Positions 24,819 to 34,091 of a stretch of 64,000 bases of DNA are shown piece by piece (position 1 is the stretch's first letter; each line of letters begins with the position of its first letter). Origin of the DNA: Rhodococcus oxybenzonivorans (GTDB lineage: Bacteria; Actinomycetota; Actinomycetes; Mycobacteriales; Mycobacteriaceae). The notes beneath the pieces were generated by a model. It searched no databases. It was not told the DNA's origin and saw only the letters and a program-made list of their open reading frames with translations. Location: positions 744,001-808,000 of the forward strand of contig NZ_CP021355.1 in assembly GCF_003130705.1 (NCBI RefSeq). Reading direction: 5' to 3'. The translations under genes and the position numbers were made by a program.

Positions 24819-25020
24819 ACGGGGTTCCCTCTCCGACTATGGCTGATGAATAATCATTCGACTATAGGTGGCGGGTGACGGCGTCGTCGGTTTCCTCTAT
24901 CCGATCCTCGGCTTATCCTGGATCCACCGATAGGGGCGGGTCGGTTGATGGGTTCGGTTGCGGCCGTTGATGGGCTGTCGGGACGTGGGTGATCGCCCGA
25001 CCGATGTGTCGGGTTGTCCA

Positions 25021-26461
25021 CTAGGGTTTTCGGGTCGGGACCGGAGGAGGCCGGGCGGGATAGGTGGCCTGCGGTTTTCGTCGCCGGGTGGAGGCGAACA
25101 GGCGTGTCCATTCGGCTTCCCAGGGCCAGTCCCGGGGCAGGTGCAAGGTGAGGCGGCGGGCCGAGGACGCGATCCGGGCCGGGACAGATATCAGGGTGCA
25201 GCGGATGGTGGCGGTCGTCGCCCTGGCCAGCCGTGCGCCTGTGATGGTGGCGGTGGCGCGGGTGAGGCCCAAACGCCATCACCGCGAGTACCAGCCAGGC
25301 ACTGTTGGCGGCGAACCGTCCCGAGGGCAGGTGCGCGAGCGCGGAGTTCTTCAGGTCGGCGTGGACCTGCTCGATGATCGCGTGCCCGCGGTGGACCTTG
25401 TCCGCGGCCACGGTGTCCAGGACGGCCGGGTCGGTGGTGGTGAAGAACGCGTGGAACCGCCAGGTGTCGAACAGTGAGCCCTGCCCATCGGTGTTTTCCC
25501 GCAGGTCGGGGATGCGGCGCACCACCAACCGGCCCGGTGTCCGCTCGGAGGCGAGGCGGGTGAACGCGGTGAAGTCGATCTCGGCGACCTCGGCGCGGGA
25601 GATCCACCGGCCGGTCTGTTCGTCGTAGACGGCGTCGGTGTACTCGATCGGGGTCCACGCATCCTCGTCGATGGCAGCGATCGCCGCTTTCACCGTCGCG
25701 GTCATCCGCACCGTGACCGAGACGTCGGCGCCGCCGCGCAGTGCCGCGGACACGGTCGGGTGCCCGTAGAAGGCTGAGTCGGCCCGCACCAGCACAGACC
25801 CCGGCGACACCTGCGGGCGCAGACGACCGAGTGTGGCGAGGGCGTCGCGGACCATCCGGGATGCCCCGCGTGGGGATCCGCAGCCACCGCGGCGCAGGCG
25901 TTGGCCGACGATCACCGGTGCCCGCCCGTCGGTGGTGGCGGTGGCGATCAGCGCGTTCAACCCGCGGATCCCGGTGTATCCGTAGCCGGCGCCCTGCTTC
26001 CGGTGCCCGTGCACCGGGACGATGGTGTCGTCGAGGTCGAGCAGCACCCGCCCACCGACTTCGGGCCCACCGATCAGCGGTGTTCGTTCGTCCAGGCCTT
26101 GCAGGAATCGGGCGGCGACGGCGTCGAGTTGGCGGACGTGTCCGAAGGTGAACTCACGCAGGAACGAGCCCAGCGTCGACGGGGCGTACGGGCGGTCGAA
26201 GACCGTGGGCATGGCGCCGTGCCGCAACAGTGCCATGTCATCGATGCTGTCGGCGCCGGCGACCATGCCCGCCACCAGCGAAGACACCTTCCGGCCCGGA
26301 TGCGCGCCCTTGTCGGTCGGCACCGACACATACTCATCCGCCAAGGCTTCCAAGCCGCACAGGTGTGCCAGCCCCAGCACCGGAACCAGGCCGGCCGACG
26401 CGAGGAGGTTGCGGTCATCGAACGCCGCGGCCGTCACCGGTCGGGTATGAGATAGTTGCAC
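25021..26461 (-). pseudogene. IS1380-family transposase, frameshifted near its 3' end
   Basis: From 26461 the protein reads as an IS1380 (DDE) transposase: LDDTIVPVHGHRKQGAGYGY carries the first Asp, VLVRADSAFYG the second, and HAIIEQVHADLKNSALAHLP the Glu. Near 25275 (VLAVMAFG) the expected sequence shifts frame to LTRATATITGARLARATTATI and ends at 25021 with the usual RDWPWEAEWTRLF block. In its own frame the gene runs on to 24854 with nonsense residues. It is probably inactive unless the shift is programmed or an error. Confidence 0.82.
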
Positions 26462-26466
26462 CCTAG

Positions 26467-26534
26467 AGATGCCCTTCGTGTCGATCGAACTGGTTCTGTG
26501 AGAAGTCCAATTCTTTCAGCACGCAAGGGCATCT
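26467..26534. repeat. 10-bp inverted repeat inside IS1380 right end
   Basis: AGATGCCCTT (26467-26476) and AAGGGCATCT (26525-26534) are perfect mirror copies about 48 bases apart, between the transposase start and the right terminal repeat. They may form a hairpin that limits read-through from outside promoters into the transposase gene. Confidence 0.55.
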
Positions 26535-26843
26535 CGCCGTTTCGACTCACCTACCCCGACACCACATCGGTGGATCCAGGATCATGCAGGCACCGACGAA
26601 AGTAGTGTCGGCTGCCACCTTGAGCGCGGGAGTTGGTGGAATCAACTTCCTTTCGCCATGGTCGCTCATTGGAGCCCCAACAGATTGTTATCCCCGTTCT
26701 ATCTCGCAATGCTTCTCAGGTTCGCGTTACGCACAACGTTGATTGTGCGAAACGCGTAGCTCTTCGGTTTGGCTGCCTGGCGTGTCCGTGGCCATGAGAA
26801 AGTGGATCCGGCGCAATTTTCGTGATTACTATGGGGCGCTTGA

Positions 26844-26918
26844 CTATCCGGCGTGGATGACGCGTTTGCGGAGTAGGTCGAAGTTGGCTCGCCCGTACAT
26901 CTGCCGTTTGAGCATCTT
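26844..26918 (-). pseudogene. ISL3 transposase, C-terminal fragment
   Basis: The last 24 codons of the ISL3 transposase, reading KMLKRQMYGRANFDLLRKRV then IHAG and stop at 26844. This block normally follows EGHVNRI directly. It has been separated from the rest of the gene (30429-31940) by the inserted two-recombinase element. Confidence 0.85.
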
Positions 26919-26990
26919 AAAAGTTACGTGGAATCTGGCCGTGGGGATGATCATGTCTCCTCGGTGTTGACCACGAACTGAGGAGACGGC

Positions 26991-28061
26991 TTGAGCGGCA
27001 CGGTGGTGTTGGAGGAGAAGTGGCCGGTGCTGGGCCGGCATGTGCAGGCGGCCTGGTGGCTGCGGGTGTGGACCGATCTCGGGAGGGCGCCTCGGACGAT
27101 CGACGCCTACGCCCGGGGGCTTGCCGAGTACCTGGAGATGTGCGAGCGGGAGGGTGTCGACCCGCTCACGGCGAGCCGGGCGCATGTCGGCGTCTATGTG
27201 CGGGAGTTGACCGACCGGCCCAGCCGCCGTGGCGCGAACGTGGTGGCGCTCGATTCCGGTTCCAGTCTGGCGAATGCCACCATTCAGCAGCGGCTGGTGC
27301 CGGTGCGGCTGTTCTACGACCACCTCATGGAAGAGGGCCTGCGCGAGTCCAATCCCGTTGGCCGGGGCCGTTTCACACCCGGCCGACGCGGTGGCGGCCA
27401 TCAGCGTGGGTTGGTGCCCCGGTTGACGAAGCTGCCCTGGATCCCCACCGAGTGGCAGTGGGCGGACATCCTGACCGTCGCCGCCGAGGAACCGGTCCGC
27501 AACCGCCTGATGCTGGCGCTGGCCTACGATGCCGCGCTGCGCCGTGAGGAGCTGTGCGCGCTGCGTACCGACGATCTCGACCCGGCCCACCGCACCCTGC
27601 GGATTCGGGCGGAGACGACGAAGAACCGGCTCGAGCGGGTCGTGCCCTACTCGGCTCCGACCGGGGTGCTGCTGTCGGACTATCTCGCGCACCGGGCGAG
27701 ACTCAGCAGGGCACGCGGATCGCTGTTCCTGTCGGAGTCCCGCCGCAATCACGCGCAGCCGCTGAGCCTGTGGACGTGGTCGAAGGTGGTGCGACGGATT
27801 GCCTTGGCCGCCGATGTTCCGCGGTTCTCCACGCACACCACCCGGCATCTGTGTTTGACGGATCTGGCCCGGATGGGCTGGGAGCTGCATGCGATCGCGA
27901 CGTTCGCCGGGCATCGCCACACGGACTCGACGCTGCGATATATCCACCTGTCCGGACGGGATCTGGCCGACAAGCTCGGCCGCGGCATGGACCACATCCA
28001 CGCATGGCGCATCGGAATGCTCACCGGCATGGACGCCGCGACCGCAGGAACACCACAGTGA
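26991..28061 (+). CDS. Tyrosine recombinase, TnpA-like
   Basis: A 356-residue site-specific recombinase with an N-terminal SAM-like core-binding domain and a C-terminal catalytic domain. The catalytic set is visible: Arg in DAALRREELCAL, Lys in ETTKNRLERVV, HTTRHLCLTDLAR (HxxR), FAGHRHTDSTLRYIHL with His and the nucleophilic Tyr. It would cut and rejoin element ends. The start is TTG 26991 with GAGGAG upstream. The stop overlaps the GTG of the second recombinase gene, the arrangement of tnpA-tnpB in Tn554-type elements. It appears intact. Confidence 0.85.
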   Translation: MSGTVVLEEKWPVLGRHVQAAWWLRVWTDLGRAPRTIDAYARGLAEYLEMCEREGVDPLTASRAHVGVYVRELTDRPSRRGANVVALDSGSSLANATIQQRLVPVRLFYDHLMEEGLRESNPVGRGRFTPGRRGGGHQRGLVPRLTKLPWIPTEWQWADILTVAAEEPVRNRLMLALAYDAALRREELCALRTDDLDPAHRTLRIRAETTKNRLERVVPYSAPTGVLLSDYLAHRARLSRARGSLFLSESRRNHAQPLSLWTWSKVVRRIALAADVPRFSTHTTRHLCLTDLARMGWELHAIATFAGHRHTDSTLRYIHLSGRDLADKLGRGMDHIHAWRIGMLTGMDAATAGTPQ

Positions 28062-30402
28062 CCGCGCCGCTGTCGGGGACCCCGATCTGGACCCCGAATC
28101 ACGTTGGTGCTCACCGCTCGTCGCGCATCACTTCGACACCACTATCAACCTCCGAGACGACGAGGTCCGGGCCATCGGTGAACTCGGCGTGCGCAACCTG
28201 CGGCGGCTGCAGTATCACGATCCGAACGCGCCCGGCTGGCACGTGATCGGACGACTGCTGCGACCGCTGGAGACGGTCAACGCAGCGCTGGATTCGCCGG
28301 CCACCGCGCATCGGCGGCGCGCCATGGCCGACGCCGTCGCGGTCCTGCTGGTGCGCTGCGCCGAGAAGGAGCGGACCTTCTGGGGCTGGAGCACGCAGGA
28401 ATGGGTGCATCTGCTCGGCCGGGATCAGGCCGAGTTCCACCGGAACGCACCCCGCCTGGGCCGGCGACGAGGTCCGCCCCTACCTCGCCGCGCACGCCTA
28501 CCTGCTGGGCTCCTTCACCGAGTTCCACCGGCTCGGCAGCTTCCAACGCCTGACCCTGTCGTGGCGGATCTTCGGGCGCGACCGAGTCGACGGCGAGATC
28601 GCCCGGCTTCGTAAGGTGCTCGCCGAGTGGGGTTATCGGCTCGGACACGGCGACGACACGCTGCTGCCGATGGTGGCCTGCCAGCTGTTCCTGCTCAACC
28701 GCAGCCCGCACCTCGAGGACCTCACCACCGACCTGTTCGAGCGGGTCCGCCGTGACGGACTGCTCGGCGGCGCCCGTCTGAACGCTGTGCATGCCGTGCA
28801 GCGGGCGGTGAATGCTTCTCGGATTCTGTGACCCGCCGCCCACGACGACCGGTCGTGGCACTGCTCGGGCGGCCGGCGGTGCGCAGATCTGGCAGCGGTG
28901 GGTCGACCGCTGGTACGCGACCTCGACATTGACGCCGCGGGCACGCGGCAACGTCCGGTCCCGCCTGCTCAAGGTCGGCCGCTGGATCGCAGCCGAGCAT
29001 CCCGACGCCGCCGATCCGACGGCGTGGACCCGGCAGACCTGCGCGACCTGGGTCGCCGCGCTGGACCGGATGAACGTCGGCGACTACGTGCACCGCACCA
29101 CCGGACTCGAAGAGCGCATCGGCAAGCCGCTTCAGGCCTCGACCAAGGACGGTCACCTCGCGGCGATCCGGAGGTTCTTCACCGACTGTCAGGAATGGGA
29201 ATGGCTGCCCCGACGCTTCGACCCTGGGCGCGCACTGGCCACTCCACGCAGCATCACCGCGCTACTCGGCCCGAACCCACGGGTAATTGCCGACGACATC
29301 TGGGCGAAGCTGCTCTGGGCGGGACTGAATCTGTCGCACGCCGATCTCCCCGAGACACAATCCGGGAACTTCTACCCGTTCGAACTCGTCCACGCGATCA
29401 CACTGTCCTGGTTGTTCTCCGGACTGCGCAGCGACGAGATCGCCCGCCTGCGGGTCGGCTGCATCCGGTGGCAGCACGACGACACCCCCATCGTCGGCGC
29501 CTCCGATCAGGTGCTGGCGCGTGACGCGGTCTGCCTGCTCGATGTCCCCGCGCACAAGACCGGCACCGCGTTCACCAAGCCGGCCGACCCGATCCTCGGC
29601 CAGGCCCTCGACACCTGGCATACCCTCCGACCCTCACAACCGCAGTTTCACGACCGCCGCACCGGCGAGCGAGTCGACCTGCTGTTCGCCTTCCGCGCCC
29701 GCCGGGTCTCCTCGTCCTTTCGTCATCAACACGGTCATCCCGATGCTCTGTCACAAGGCCGGTGTCCCGACCGCCGACGTCCGAGGGAACATCACCAGCC
29801 ACCGGGCCCGATCGACGATCGCCAGCCAGCTCTACAACGCCAAGGAACCGATGACCCTGTTCGAGCTGCAAGCCTGGCTCGGCCACCGCTCACCGCAATC
29901 CACCCAGTACTACGCAAAAATCAGCCCCACCACGCTGACGCGGGCCTACACCGACGCCGGATACTTCTCCCGCAACGTCCGCACCATCGAGGTCCTTATC
30001 GACCGTGATGCCGCCGCCGCCGGCGCCGCCGCCGGCGCCGCCGCCGGTGGCGACGCGCCATGGCAGTACTACGACCTCGGACACGGATACTGCACCTACA
30101 CGTTCTTCGAGCAATGCCCACACAGGATGGCGTGCGCCCGCTGCGACTTCTACGCCCCCAAGGCATCCGGCAAGGGACAACTGTTGGAGGCCAAGGACAA
30201 TCTCCAGCGCATGCTCGGCGCGATCCCACTCAGCGACGACGAGCGCGCCGCCGTCGACGAGGGACAGACCGCCCTCGACAACCTCCTGAACCGGCTGGTC
30301 GACGTTCCAACACCGACCGGCACGACGCCACGCGAGATCGGCGCCCCGCCGACCGCGACCGAGCTACCGATCGTCCCGGTCAACCAGCGCAAACGAGAGT
30401 GA
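28058..30402 (+). pseudogene. Large tyrosine recombinase (TnpB-like), multiply frameshifted
   Basis: A protein of about 780 residues can be rebuilt from several frames: ...VRAIGELGVRNLRRLQYHD to about 28450; GDEVRPYLAAHAYLLGSFTE to about 28820; IWQRWVDRWYATSTLTPRA to about 29715; then INTVIPMLCHKAGVPTADV to the stop at 30402. The catalytic Arg is in SGLRSDEIARLRV, HRARSTIASQ is the HxxR block, WLGHRSPQSTQYYAK holds His and Tyr. The tail has a Cys cluster, CTYTFFEQCPHRMACARC. At least three shifts, plus an uncertain start frame, make it unlikely to be functional. An Ala-coding GCC repeat sits near 30010-30050. Confidence 0.75.
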
Positions 30403-30428
30403 GCTTGACATCTCAGATTCCACAGAAT

Positions 30429-31940
30429 GATCCTGTTCACATGCCCCTCGACGGCGCCGGAGTTGTGCGGCAGTGTTAGCCCCGCGGTAACGGCATCGAG
30501 ATCACGGACCAGGCCCGCAGCAAACGACCGAAGTGCCGGTGACCCTTCTTGCCGGGCGCGGCCGATCCAGGCGTTCAGGTCCTGGCCGCGCCGATCAACC
30601 ATGATCTCGGCGAAGTCCTGGACCAGTCGACCGGTGGTGGCGAGCGCGGGGCTGCGCGCCAGGAGCGCGTCGCGCCCGGCCCGGTCCTCGTCGGTGAGCC
30701 GGTCCGGTCGTCGGGTCAGCCACCCGGTGACCCGCCGGACGCTGGGCGCGGCCGGCCTCGAGGGCAGTGCGGTGTGTGCGGCGCGCAGTGGCTGCAGGAA
30801 TCGGCGCACGGTCTTGGTGCTGCCGTGGTAGCCGAGTTCGGTGATCTCGCGTGTGAGGACTGCCGCGTCGACACATCCGCCGGCGACGCGTTCACGCAGG
30901 TAGGGTGCGTACTCGTCGAGCAGACTGCGGCCGGTCCGTGTAGTTGGCAGCAGGTCTTGGGCATCGGCGGTGCGGGCGAAGCGCCGGACCGTCTTACGGT
31001 CGAGTGGCAGTGTCCGGGAGATATACGAGATCGTTCTTCCCTGCGCGAGCAATTCGTGGACGGCGGCGTGGCGTTCCCGGGTTCGGGTGGCCAAGCGACC
31101 GTCAGCGATACCACTTTCGGTCGGGTCGGGAGGCGCGGAGGAGGGGTTGTCGATCGCGTCGTTGGTGCTCGTGGTTTCGGTGGGTGGGCGCAGGTCGGCG
31201 CGGTGGCGGATCACCGTCTTCTCCACCGCAGCGGCGAGGTTGTGCCATAGGTGCCAGCGGTCGGCGACCTGGATCGCGTCCGGGGCACCGGTGCGGACGC
31301 CTTCGGCGTACGCCCGGGCACGATCTCGGCAGACCACCTCTATCTCGGGATGGCCGCGCAGCCAGGTGGCGACGGTGCCGGCGGTGCGGTCGGGCAGCAG
31401 GTCGATCGGTGTTCGTGTCTTCATGTCCACCACGACGGTGCCGTAGACGTGGCCTCGGCGGAGTGCGAAGTCGTCGATACCGAGGACGGGCACCTCACCG
31501 ATGGGTCGGTCGGGTATCGACCGCACTGCCCGCAGCAGGGTGTCCCGGCTGACGGCGACACCGAGTCGGCCGGAGAGTCGGGCGCCGGCCCGTCCTGCCG
31601 CGGCCAGGCCGATCGCTTCGATCATCGCTGTCCTCGCCGGTGTTCGCAGACTCCATCGCTCGGTCAAACCCGCGATCTGCTCGGCGAAAGTTCTTGCCCC
31701 GCAGTCAGTGGTGTCGCAGAAGAGCCGGCGGGACCGGACATCGATCAAGACCGGATGCCCGCCGATCGCGGTGTCGGTCAACTGTCGGCGATACCGCGAA
31801 TGCCTACGAGTGGCCTCACCACCGCACCGCGGGCACCACGCTCGGTCACCTCGGGAACGGGCCTGGATTCGGATCGTCGATCCGACTCGCCAAACACCGA
31901 CAACATCGATACTTGCCAGATGCGGGAGTAGGACCCGCAC
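30429..31940 (-). pseudogene. ISL3 transposase, N-terminal part
   Basis: About 500 codons of an ISL3-family transposase: zinc finger WCPRCGGEATRRHSRYRR with CDTTDCGARTFAEQ, then DDE pieces VLGIDDFALRRGHVYGTVV, VVCRDRARAYAEGVR and the Glu in LPHNSGAVEGHVNRI. After that motif the frame passes into the inserted element and reads foreign sequence to 30150. The missing tail is at 26844-26918. It is broken by insertion. Confidence 0.85.
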
Positions 31941-32037
31941 ACCGTCTTCAGCGCACCCGGAGAATCCTCACCCGACCTCGTCGATGCAGGTCAGTGACAC
32001 ACCCAGCGGCTTCACGAAAATTGCGCCAGATCCACTT

Positions 32038-32280
32038 CTACCTGACCATTGCACGGCGTCGGTGATTGGGCAAGAACCGCGAGTGCCAGTGCGGCTCAAT
32101 TCCGAACTGGCGGGGCTAATGATGGTCGCCGCAGCTGCTGCGATCAGTTGTGATTGCACTCCGGGGTGGGATCGAACCGTCCCGAGGGATGTGGGGTCCA
32201 TGGAGCACATTTGGCATGAAAATGCTTCGGGCTGTGTGATACTCAATCGCTGAGAAGTCTCAATCGATAGAGGAACGGAC
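32038..32280. other. Short intergenic region
   Basis: About 240 bases between the right ISL3 end and the acyl-CoA dehydrogenase stop. No gene, repeat or clear hairpin is seen. Confidence 0.5.
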
Positions 32281-33411
32281 TCAGAGACCGATTCCCCCGG
32301 CGATCAGATCCTGCTGGTATCTGATGCCACCGAAGAGTGCTTCGGAGCTCTTTGCACGCTTGAGGTAGAGGTGAGCGTCGTGCTCCCAGGTGAATCCCAC
32401 GCCGCCGTGAATCTGGATGTTTTCACTGGCGGCACGGGAGAAGACCTCGGAGCAGTGGGCGTGAGCGAGGGCTGATGCCATCGGCAGCTCGTCATTCGCG
32501 GCGGCGGCTGACAAGGCGTAATACGCGGCGGACCGTGCGGATTCGACCCCGAGCAGCATGTCGGCGCACCTGTGCTTGATCGCTTGGAAGCTGCCGATCG
32601 GTCGTCCGAACTGCATTCGCATCTTGGCGTACTCCACCGACATGTCAAGGCAGCGAGCCGCTCCACCGAGCTGTTCGCAGGCGAGACACACGGCGGCGAG
32701 TTGGAGTGTGTGTTCCAGAGTTGACCACCCACTTCCGATCTTGCCAAGTAGTTGGGCTGGGGTTCCATCGAACTCCACCGTCGCCAATTTGCGGGTCTGA
32801 TCGAGTGTTGGCAGTACGCGTCGCGTCATGCCGGGCGCGTCGTCGCATTGCACGACGAAGAGAGATGCTGCGTCGGTTCCGATGCTGCCCGGTGTACGCG
32901 CCGAGACGATGAGGGTGTGCGCAGTGTGGCCATCCACGACCAGGGTCTTGAGACCCTTCAATCGGTAGTGAAGGCCGTCTGGGGTGGCTTCCGTGGTGGC
33001 CACGCCGGGCTGCCAGGTGTCGGTAGTCTCAGCGAATGCAAGTGCGCCGCGGACCTGGCCGCCTGCGATCCCGGGCAGCAGTAGCTTGCGCTGTTCGTCC
33101 GTGCCGCCGGCGAGTATCGCATTAGCGGCCAGGACCACCGAGGACAGGAAGGGCGCGCAGAGCAGTGCTCGGCCCATCTCCTCGAGCACGAGGCCAGCTT
33201 CGATCACTGTGTATCCCATTCCTCCGTAGATCTCAGGGATGAAGAGCGCCTGCAGCCCCAGCTCCTTTCCCATTTGATCCCACACTGCAGTGTCGAAGCC
33301 GTCCTCGGTGTCCATGAGTCGCCGAACCTCGGCAACCGGAGACTTCTCCTCGCAGAATCTGCGGACCAATTGTTGGAGTTCGCGCTGCTCATCGGTGGGG
33401 GCGAAGCTCAC
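32281..33411 (-). CDS. Acyl-CoA dehydrogenase (FadE, steroid-type)
   Basis: A 376-residue acyl-CoA dehydrogenase-fold protein: PTDEQRELQQLVRRFCEE at the N-terminus, FIPEIYGGMGYTVIEAG, ALAFAETTDTWQPG in place of the usual TEPxxGSD, YAKMRMQFGRPIGSFQAIKH, IQIHGGVGFTWEHDAHLYLK. The last segment is typical of the FadE subunits used in actinobacterial steroid side-chain and ring degradation, often as heteromers. The substrate-loop Glu of YEGT is replaced by SSEALFGG. It is transcribed away from the SnoaL/P450 operon, sharing a 220-bp intergenic region. Confidence 0.88.
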   Translation of the reverse strand: MSFAPTDEQRELQQLVRRFCEEKSPVAEVRRLMDTEDGFDTAVWDQMGKELGLQALFIPEIYGGMGYTVIEAGLVLEEMGRALLCAPFLSSVVLAANAILAGGTDEQRKLLLPGIAGGQVRGALAFAETTDTWQPGVATTEATPDGLHYRLKGLKTLVVDGHTAHTLIVSARTPGSIGTDAASLFVVQCDDAPGMTRRVLPTLDQTRKLATVEFDGTPAQLLGKIGSGWSTLEHTLQLAAVCLACEQLGGAARCLDMSVEYAKMRMQFGRPIGSFQAIKHRCADMLLGVESARSAAYYALSAAAANDELPMASALAHAHCSEVFSRAASENIQIHGGVGFTWEHDAHLYLKRAKSSEALFGGIRYQQDLIAGGIGL

Positions 33412-33475
33412 GGTAGTCCTCTCTGATGGCCACTCTCGATCGAACGTGGCGTGGTATCTGATGAAAACGTAGTGC

Positions 33476-33484
33476 CTAATTTAG
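33476..33484. promoter_or_regulatory. Short CTAA/TTAG palindrome between divergent genes
   Basis: CTAATTTAG lies between the divergent acyl-CoA dehydrogenase and SnoaL/P450 genes. It shares the CTAAT core of the other candidate operators but is only 9 bases, so it is a weak call. Confidence 0.25.
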
Positions 33485-33629
33485 AAAAGAGTATCGCAAC
33501 ATCGGAAGCTTAACTAGGTGCTTGTTCCATTGACTAGCGTTCGAAATCTGTGTAGAAAACGAAGTGTTACGTTGCCGTCCTTCCAGTATGGGCGGGCGGC
33601 CATGCATTCCCGTGAGAGGGTGAGCGCTA

Positions 33630-34091
33630 GTGACAGTGAAGGACAGCATCACGGTCGTCCGGGAGTTCACGGACGGCCTGCGGGCGGGCGACGTCCCAGC
33701 ATGCCTCGACCTTCTGGACGAGGCGATTGTGTTTTCCGAGGCGGATAGCCTTCCCTTCGGCGGCGACTACGTAGGTAGGAATGGTTTTCTCGGCATGCTC
33801 CGCGCCGTGAACCGGGACTTCCGTGTCGACCTCGAACAGCCGGAGATCGCAACGGCAGGATGCCGGATCCTAGTGACGGTTCGCGGGATGTTCACATCAC
33901 GCGTGACAGGACGAAGTCTGGCCTTGGACTGTGTCGACCTCTATCAGGTGCGAGACGGCAAGATCGTCCGCGTCGATGTCTTCTACAAGGACTCCCACGC
34001 GCTCACCGAACTCTGTCGAGAAGAGGTCGCGGCGGCAGCAACTGGGCAACCCCATTCCACCACTCCCGACGATCGAGACGAGTTCAGGTGA
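33630..34091 (+). CDS. SnoaL-like (NTF2-fold) protein
   Basis: A 153-residue cone-fold protein of the SnoaL/NTF2 superfamily: REFTDGLRAGDVPACLDLL, VFSEADSLPFGGDYVGRNGF, then the strand-rich half with VDLYQVRDGKIVRVDVFYKD. These proteins include ketosteroid isomerase-like enzymes, cyclases and hydratases; this one has no decisive catalytic set. It is predicted cytoplasmic. The start is GTG 33630 and the stop overlaps the GTG of the P450 gene, so the two are co-translated. A second SnoaL-like gene sits at 56772 beside hydratase genes. Confidence 0.75.
   Translation: MTVKDSITVVREFTDGLRAGDVPACLDLLDEAIVFSEADSLPFGGDYVGRNGFLGMLRAVNRDFRVDLEQPEIATAGCRILVTVRGMFTSRVTGRSLALDCVDLYQVRDGKIVRVDVFYKDSHALTELCREEVAAAATGQPHSTTPDDRDEFR

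Larger units (their letters stand above)
24915..26582 (-). mobile_element. IS1380-family insertion sequence
   Basis: A 1.67-kb element bounded by a perfect 17-base inverted repeat, ATCCTGGATCCACCGAT at 24915-24931 and its complement at 26566-26582. It holds one minus-strand transposase gene. No target duplication is obvious immediately outside the repeats. It sits directly downstream of the catabolic operon and next to the ISL3-type element. Confidence 0.8.
26919..30428 (+). mobile_element. Tn554-like two-recombinase element inserted in ISL3 transposase
   Basis: A 3.5-kb insertion with partly matching ends: GTGGAATCTG (26928-26937) near the left end and its mirror CAGATTCCAC (30414-30423) near the right end. 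It carries a TnpA-like tyrosine recombinase and a large, frameshifted TnpB-like recombinase, both plus strand, overlapping by GTGA. No cargo gene is present. The host gene resumes in frame on both sides without a clear duplication, as expected for tyrosine-recombinase integration. Confidence 0.72.
26800..32037 (-). mobile_element. ISL3-family insertion sequence interrupted by another element
   Basis: AAGTGGATCCGGCGCAATTT begins the left end (26800-26825), and its mirror with one mismatch closes the right end (32012-32037). These 26-base inverted repeats enclose a minus-strand ISL3 transposase gene broken at 30429/26918 by a 3.5-kb insertion. Removing 26919-30428 restores a continuous transposase reading frame. 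No target duplication is evident outside the repeats. Confidence 0.82.

Noticed and set aside
26844..28001. 385-codon open frame on the minus strand
   Set aside because: Only its last 24 codons are real (ISL3 tail); the rest is antisense to the intact TnpA-like recombinase.
30005..30055. GCC-rich repeat resembling a microsatellite
   Set aside because: It encodes an Ala/Gly run in the TnpB-like tail and is not separately structured.
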